Assembly: GCA_947460235.1 (NCBI GenBank)
Contig: CANHGK010000005.1
Span: forward strand, 120,816 to 184,815
Origin: Paenibacillaceae bacterium
GTDB lineage: Bacteria > Bacillota > Bacilli > Paenibacillales > CANHGK01
Reading direction: 5' to 3'
DNA: 64,000 nucleotides
A model generated the notes under the pieces. It saw only the letters and a list, made by a program, of their open reading frames with translations. It was not told where the DNA came from and ran no database searches. Of this stretch, positions 61,072 through 64,000 are shown piece by piece. The position numbers and the translations under genes were made by a program. Position 1 is the first letter of the stretch; each line of letters opens with the position of its first letter.

Positions 61072-61972
61072 ATTCGTTCAAAGCGATTTGTAATGCCTCG
61101 GCATTTTGTTTCATGATGGATATATAGTTTTTTCCAGCTTTGAGTTCATCTTCAGTTAAACCTTCAATCGGATTCAGTACTGCTGTTTTCGAGCCAGTTT
61201 CCTTAGCGATTGTTTCGGCAATTTTTGGGGAGACTAGCGTTTCGAAAAAAATTGTTTTTATTTGTTTATCATGAATGAGCTTGGATACATCTGCGAGTTG
61301 TCCTGCCGACGGTTCCTGTTCAGGTGATAGACCGCTTAGTGGAACCTGAATTAGTTGATAATCATGTGCGATATAACCGAATGCAGCGTGCGCAGTAACG
61401 AATTCTTTATGCTTTGGTGCGGTTGATACAACTTGGAAAAGAGCATCTAATTGTCGTAACTTTTCGAGAAATAGAGCGGTATTTTTTACATACATTTTTT
61501 TGTTCGTTGGATCTTTCTGTTGAATGGCATTTGAAATGGCAATTACTTCTTGTTGAGCAGTAATTGGGCTTAACCATACATGTGGATCAAGTGCGGATTC
61601 CTCTTCGATAGTTATCAATTTTTTGACGGATAGGCTCGCTTCAACAACACTTGTTTTTTGAAGATCAAGGGTATCAATCACTTGTTCAGCAAATCCTTCC
61701 ATCCCCGATCCGTTATAAACCAAAAGGTCTGCAGATTCGATGGTTTCCATGTCTTTTGCTGATGGTTCCCAATCATGTGGTTCAACACCAGCTGGGATGA
61801 GCGTGATTACTTCTGCATGATCGCCGGCAATTTGTCTTGCAAATTCAGCCATCGGATAAAATGAAGCAACAATTTTAAGTGATTGATTCGCTCGTTCAAC
61901 CGGTGCATTTGAACATGCAGTCAATGTTCCGAAAAGAGTGATCGCGATGCTGAGTTGAACTAGTTTTCGCAT
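61070..61972 (-). CDS. znuA: Zinc ABC transporter substrate-binding lipoprotein
   Basis: A 300-aa cluster-9 binding protein: lipobox TLTAC (Cys about 20), VASFYPMAEFARQIAGDHAE, LIPAGVEPHDWEPSAKDMET with a metal His, LDPHVWLSPITAQ with the second His, and AAFGYIAHDYQLI with the third. The long His-rich loop typical of many ZnuA proteins is nearly absent (ITIEEESALDPH). It is the last gene of the znuCBA operon, repressed by Zur. Confidence 0.95.
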   Translation of the reverse strand: MRKLVQLSIAITLFGTLTACSNAPVERANQSLKIVASFYPMAEFARQIAGDHAEVITLIPAGVEPHDWEPSAKDMETIESADLLVYNGSGMEGFAEQVIDTLDLQKTSVVEASLSVKKLITIEEESALDPHVWLSPITAQQEVIAISNAIQQKDPTNKKMYVKNTALFLEKLRQLDALFQVVSTAPKHKEFVTAHAAFGYIAHDYQLIQVPLSGLSPEQEPSAGQLADVSKLIHDKQIKTIFFETLVSPKIAETIAKETGSKTAVLNPIEGLTEDELKAGKNYISIMKQNAEALQIALNE

Positions 61973-61980
61973 ATTTAAGA

Positions 61981-62883
61981 TTATGACTCCTTTAAATGTT
62001 CATTTGCACTTATGGGCTGAGGCACAGAGACCGTTGGTTGAATGGTAAATGATTGTTCAAATTCATTTCTTCTGCGCTTGAGATACTTTAGCAAACGCAT
62101 TAATCCTAACCCGCAAATCAACGTGAGTAACAAAATAAAAGCAATTGACGCTCCAGACGGTGTATTTAATTCATAGGAGGAAAATAACCCGCTAAAAACA
62201 CCGAATACACCAATCGTCATCGCGATCAAAATCGTTTGGCCGAATGAGCGACCGAGCTTCGTAGCGAGCGCAGCAGGTAAAATCACGAGTGCAGACACCA
62301 TCAATACTCCGGTAATCGGAATCATTGTTGCAACAACCATACCGGCAAGAATATTAAACGCGATCGATAATCCGCGCACAGGTACACCACTCGTTTGGGC
62401 ACAATCTTCATCGAATGTCATTAAATAAAGCGGCCGACGGTACCACCAAATGAGAAATAATCCAATCACAGTAATGCCTGTCATCACATATAGCGCTTCT
62501 TGTGTTACGGCGACGATTGATCCGAACAAATAAGCAGTAAATCCTTTATTAATGGAATGTTGCATGCTCATTAACAACACGGCAACGGATAGCCCGCCGG
62601 TCATTAAAATAGCTACGGAAATTTCACTATAACTTTTGTAACTTCTGCGTAACCATTCCATCATCACAGCGCCAATCAATGCAACTGCCATCGCAGTCCA
62701 TTCAGGGGTGATTTTGATTACAATCCCGAGCGCCACGCCTGCCAATGAAATATGAGCTAGCGTATCCGGCAACATCGCTTGTCGCCGTAACATGAGAAAA
62801 ACACCTAGTACAGGTGCTAAGATTGCAATGCATGCCCCTGCCCAAAATGCCCTTTGCATGAACTCGTAGTAAAACATCTCCAC
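61981..62883 (-). CDS. znuB: Zinc ABC transporter permease
   Basis: A 300-aa ABC-3-type permease with eight or nine membrane helices: FLMLRRQAMLPDTLAHISLA, GVALGIVI, FAVLMTGGL-like helix and the cytoplasmic loop FDEDCAQTSGVPVRGLSIAF. The start is GTG 62883, 8 bases after AAGGAG; ATG 62877 is less likely. It overlaps the 3-prime end of znuC by 67 bases and is 8 bases from znuA. Confidence 0.95.
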   Translation of the reverse strand: MEMFYYEFMQRAFWAGACIAILAPVLGVFLMLRRQAMLPDTLAHISLAGVALGIVIKITPEWTAMAVALIGAVMMEWLRRSYKSYSEISVAILMTGGLSVAVLLMSMQHSINKGFTAYLFGSIVAVTQEALYVMTGITVIGLFLIWWYRRPLYLMTFDEDCAQTSGVPVRGLSIAFNILAGMVVATMIPITGVLMVSALVILPAALATKLGRSFGQTILIAMTIGVFGVFSGLFSSYELNTPSGASIAFILLLTLICGLGLMRLLKYLKRRRNEFEQSFTIQPTVSVPQPISANEHLKES

Positions 62884-63518
62884 CCAACATTCTCCTTTCG
62901 TTCAAGAGTAATAGAGCGGTCAGCATATTTGCGAACTTCTTCCCAGTGGTGCGTAACCATCACAACGCTACGTCCATGTTGCTTAACATGGTGAGAAATT
63001 AAATCGTAAAATCCTTTACGACTTTCCGTATCCATGCCTGTCGTCGGTTCGTCGAGCACAAGTAAATCTGGTTGCAACGCGAGCGCACGCGCAATGCAAA
63101 GACGTTGTTTTTGACCGCCAGATAAATTACCAATTCGTTGATGCGCAAGTTCCTGCATTCCAACTTCTTGCAAGACGCGCCAGACAATCGCTTCTTTTTC
63201 TTGTTTTGGTACTTTCGAAAATCGTGGGCTCGTGTCACAACTTGATGAGACCAATTCATATACGGTGCTTGGAAATCCTACATTAAATGCAGACACTTGT
63301 TGAGGCACGTAGCCAATTGAAATACTCTCTTGACGCGAGACTTGTCCATGCCACGGTTTTAGTAACCCAAGCATAAGTCTTAGTGTCGTTGTTTTACTTG
63401 CGCCATTTGATCCCATCACGACTAACCATTCACCTGGTTGAACATCAATATGAACATTTTGTAATATTGGCCGGTCTTCATAACCGAACGACACATCTTG
63501 CATATGAACAAGCGTCAT
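62817..63518 (-). CDS. znuC: Zinc ABC transporter ATP-binding protein
   Basis: A 233-aa ATPase: Walker A GSNGASKTTTLRL (Ser replaces the last Gly, a variant I recall in zinc and manganese transporters of Bacillota), Q-loop YVPQQVSAFN, signature LSGGQKQRLCIARA, Walker B LLVLDEPTTGMD, H-loop VTHHWEEV. The first gene of the operon, behind a Zur box. ATG 63518 has AAGGTG upstream; GTG 63527 is possible. The last 20 residues overlap znuB and look unrelated to the family end. Confidence 0.95.
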   Translation of the reverse strand: MTLVHMQDVSFGYEDRPILQNVHIDVQPGEWLVVMGSNGASKTTTLRLMLGLLKPWHGQVSRQESISIGYVPQQVSAFNVGFPSTVYELVSSSCDTSPRFSKVPKQEKEAIVWRVLQEVGMQELAHQRIGNLSGGQKQRLCIARALALQPDLLVLDEPTTGMDTESRKGFYDLISHHVKQHGRSVVMVTHHWEEVRKYADRSITLERKENVGWRCFTTSSCKGHFGQGHALQS

Positions 63519-63536
63519 GGAACGCACCTTCTTAAA

Positions 63537-63551
63537 TTGTAATAATTACGA
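63537..63551. promoter_or_regulatory. Zur box upstream of znuCBA
   Basis: TTGTAATAATTACGA differs from the box at 60518 by only two bases (C to T at position 2, C to A at the centre) and extends the palindrome outward (AAA/TTA). It lies 19 bases before znuC. Confidence 0.88.
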
Positions 63552-63725
63552 TTAGCAAAAATATCGTACGATAAACGCGGCCAAATGTAAAGCAAGAGTA
63601 ACGTCCAAAAAAAGTTTTTAAACATTTTAAATAAACCCTCCCAAACGATTGCGCGGCCACGAATATTATTGGCATAGGCGGGCAAGGCAACGCTAAATCA
63701 AACATTTCTCAGGAGGAATTATTTT

Positions 63726-64000
63726 ATGAATTCGTTTCAACGCGTTAGTCAAATCGTAGCACTTACATCCGTATTGGTTGCGAGTATTGGTGGAGGATTT
63801 GCGCTTGCACATGATGGAGGCAAAGGATCCGTAACAAAACAAGATTCTGCAAAAGAGTCCAAAAAACCAGAACCTACAAAAAAACCAGAACCGTCCAAAA
63901 CTCCTGAAGCATCGAAAAAACCGGAACCTACAAAAAAACCGGAACCTACAAAAAAACCAGAACCTACAAAAAAACCAGAACCTACAAAAAAACCAGAACC
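63726..64000 (+). CDS. Secreted KKPEPT-repeat protein (partial, runs off the window)
   Basis: An exported protein whose first 91 codons are visible. Signal peptide 1-28 (GGGFALA-H), short linker (HDGGKGSVTKQDSAKES), then repeats of KKPEPT of six residues, the first two varied (KKPEPS, KTPEAS), the later ones nearly identical at the DNA level. Lys-Pro-Glu repeats of this kind serve as wall-spanning stalks in Gram-positive surface proteins. AGGAGG lies 12 bases upstream. The C-terminus (anchor or enzyme) is outside the window. Confidence 0.85.
   Translation, partial: MNSFQRVSQIVALTSVLVASIGGGFALAHDGGKGSVTKQDSAKESKKPEPTKKPEPSKTPEASKKPEPTKKPEPTKKPEPTKKPEPTKKPE
63861..64000 (+). repeat. 18-bp tandem repeats coding for KKPEPT
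   Basis: From 63861 the unit AAAAAACCAGAACCTACA recurs about eight times to the edge of the window; the last four or five copies differ by at most one base (CCA/CCG). Such near-identical tandem repeats are prone to slippage, so repeat number probably varies between strains and may be collapsed in an assembly. Confidence 0.92.

Noticed and set aside
63640..63720. Possible riboswitch in the leader of the KKPEPT-repeat gene (GGC/GGCAAGGCAACGC text)
   Set aside because: Compared by memory with c-di-GMP, c-di-AMP, cobalamin and THF classes; the conserved core bases are not there. A covariance-model scan would decide.

Overview
This window looks like chromosomal DNA of a Gram-positive, probably endospore-forming member of the Bacillota (Bacillales or Alicyclobacillaceae-like; the family is an inference). 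The evidence is GGAGG-type ribosome binding sites throughout, frequent GTG/TTG starts, lipobox lipoproteins, Bacillus-type 7-1-7 Zur boxes, and the Bacillus subtilis gene order ydcC - alr - ndoAI - ndoA followed by tex. No rRNA, tRNA, CRISPR array, insertion sequence or phage module was recognised.

From 1 to about 41.5 kb the region is accessory and heavily reworked. It has duplicated membrane acyltransferases around a MazEF pair, a GH53 galactanase, metallo-beta-lactamase-fold hydrolases, many SRPBCC (AHSA1-type) genes, two MerR/TetR-type regulators, an Arr rifampin ADP-ribosyltransferase gene, an MMPL exporter with its TetR repressor, paralogous secreted M23-like proteins, a UbiD decarboxylase, an ABC transporter and a Tat-exported amine oxidase. 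It also holds many gene corpses: PadR, YHYH, GyrI-like, Rossmann, DHFR-like, SRPBCC and glycosyltransferase fragments, plus a frameshifted zinc-finger membrane protein. A tandem duplication at 23-27.8 kb has lost 827 bp between two 10-bp direct repeats. A likely foreign two-gene insert at 13.2-15.4 kb is bracketed by two similar terminator segments.

From 42 to 64 kb the region is more conserved. A 7TMR-DISM sensor kinase with a CheA-like Hpt/ATPase end faces a degenerate HD-GYP protein. Then come a second MMPL exporter, the ydcC-alr-ndoAI-ndoA-tex block, and an unusual two-gene unit (54.3-58.4 kb): a tandem DUF2791/BrxD-like ATPase whose N-terminal half has lost its Walker motifs, plus a 686-aa partner with a long acidic segment. 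The window closes with moaB and a zinc-starvation regulon (CobW-type metallochaperone, Zur, ZnuCBA) under two Zur boxes, and the start of a secreted KKPEPT-repeat protein.

The best candidates for an undescribed system are the BrxD-like ATPase/acidic-protein pair, the secreted-protein/partner pair at 13.3-15.1 kb, and the set of secreted proteins sharing a C-terminal helical domain linked to YHYH remnants (10.8-13.2 and 31.7-33.3 kb). All functional statements come from reading motifs by eye; no database search was run.
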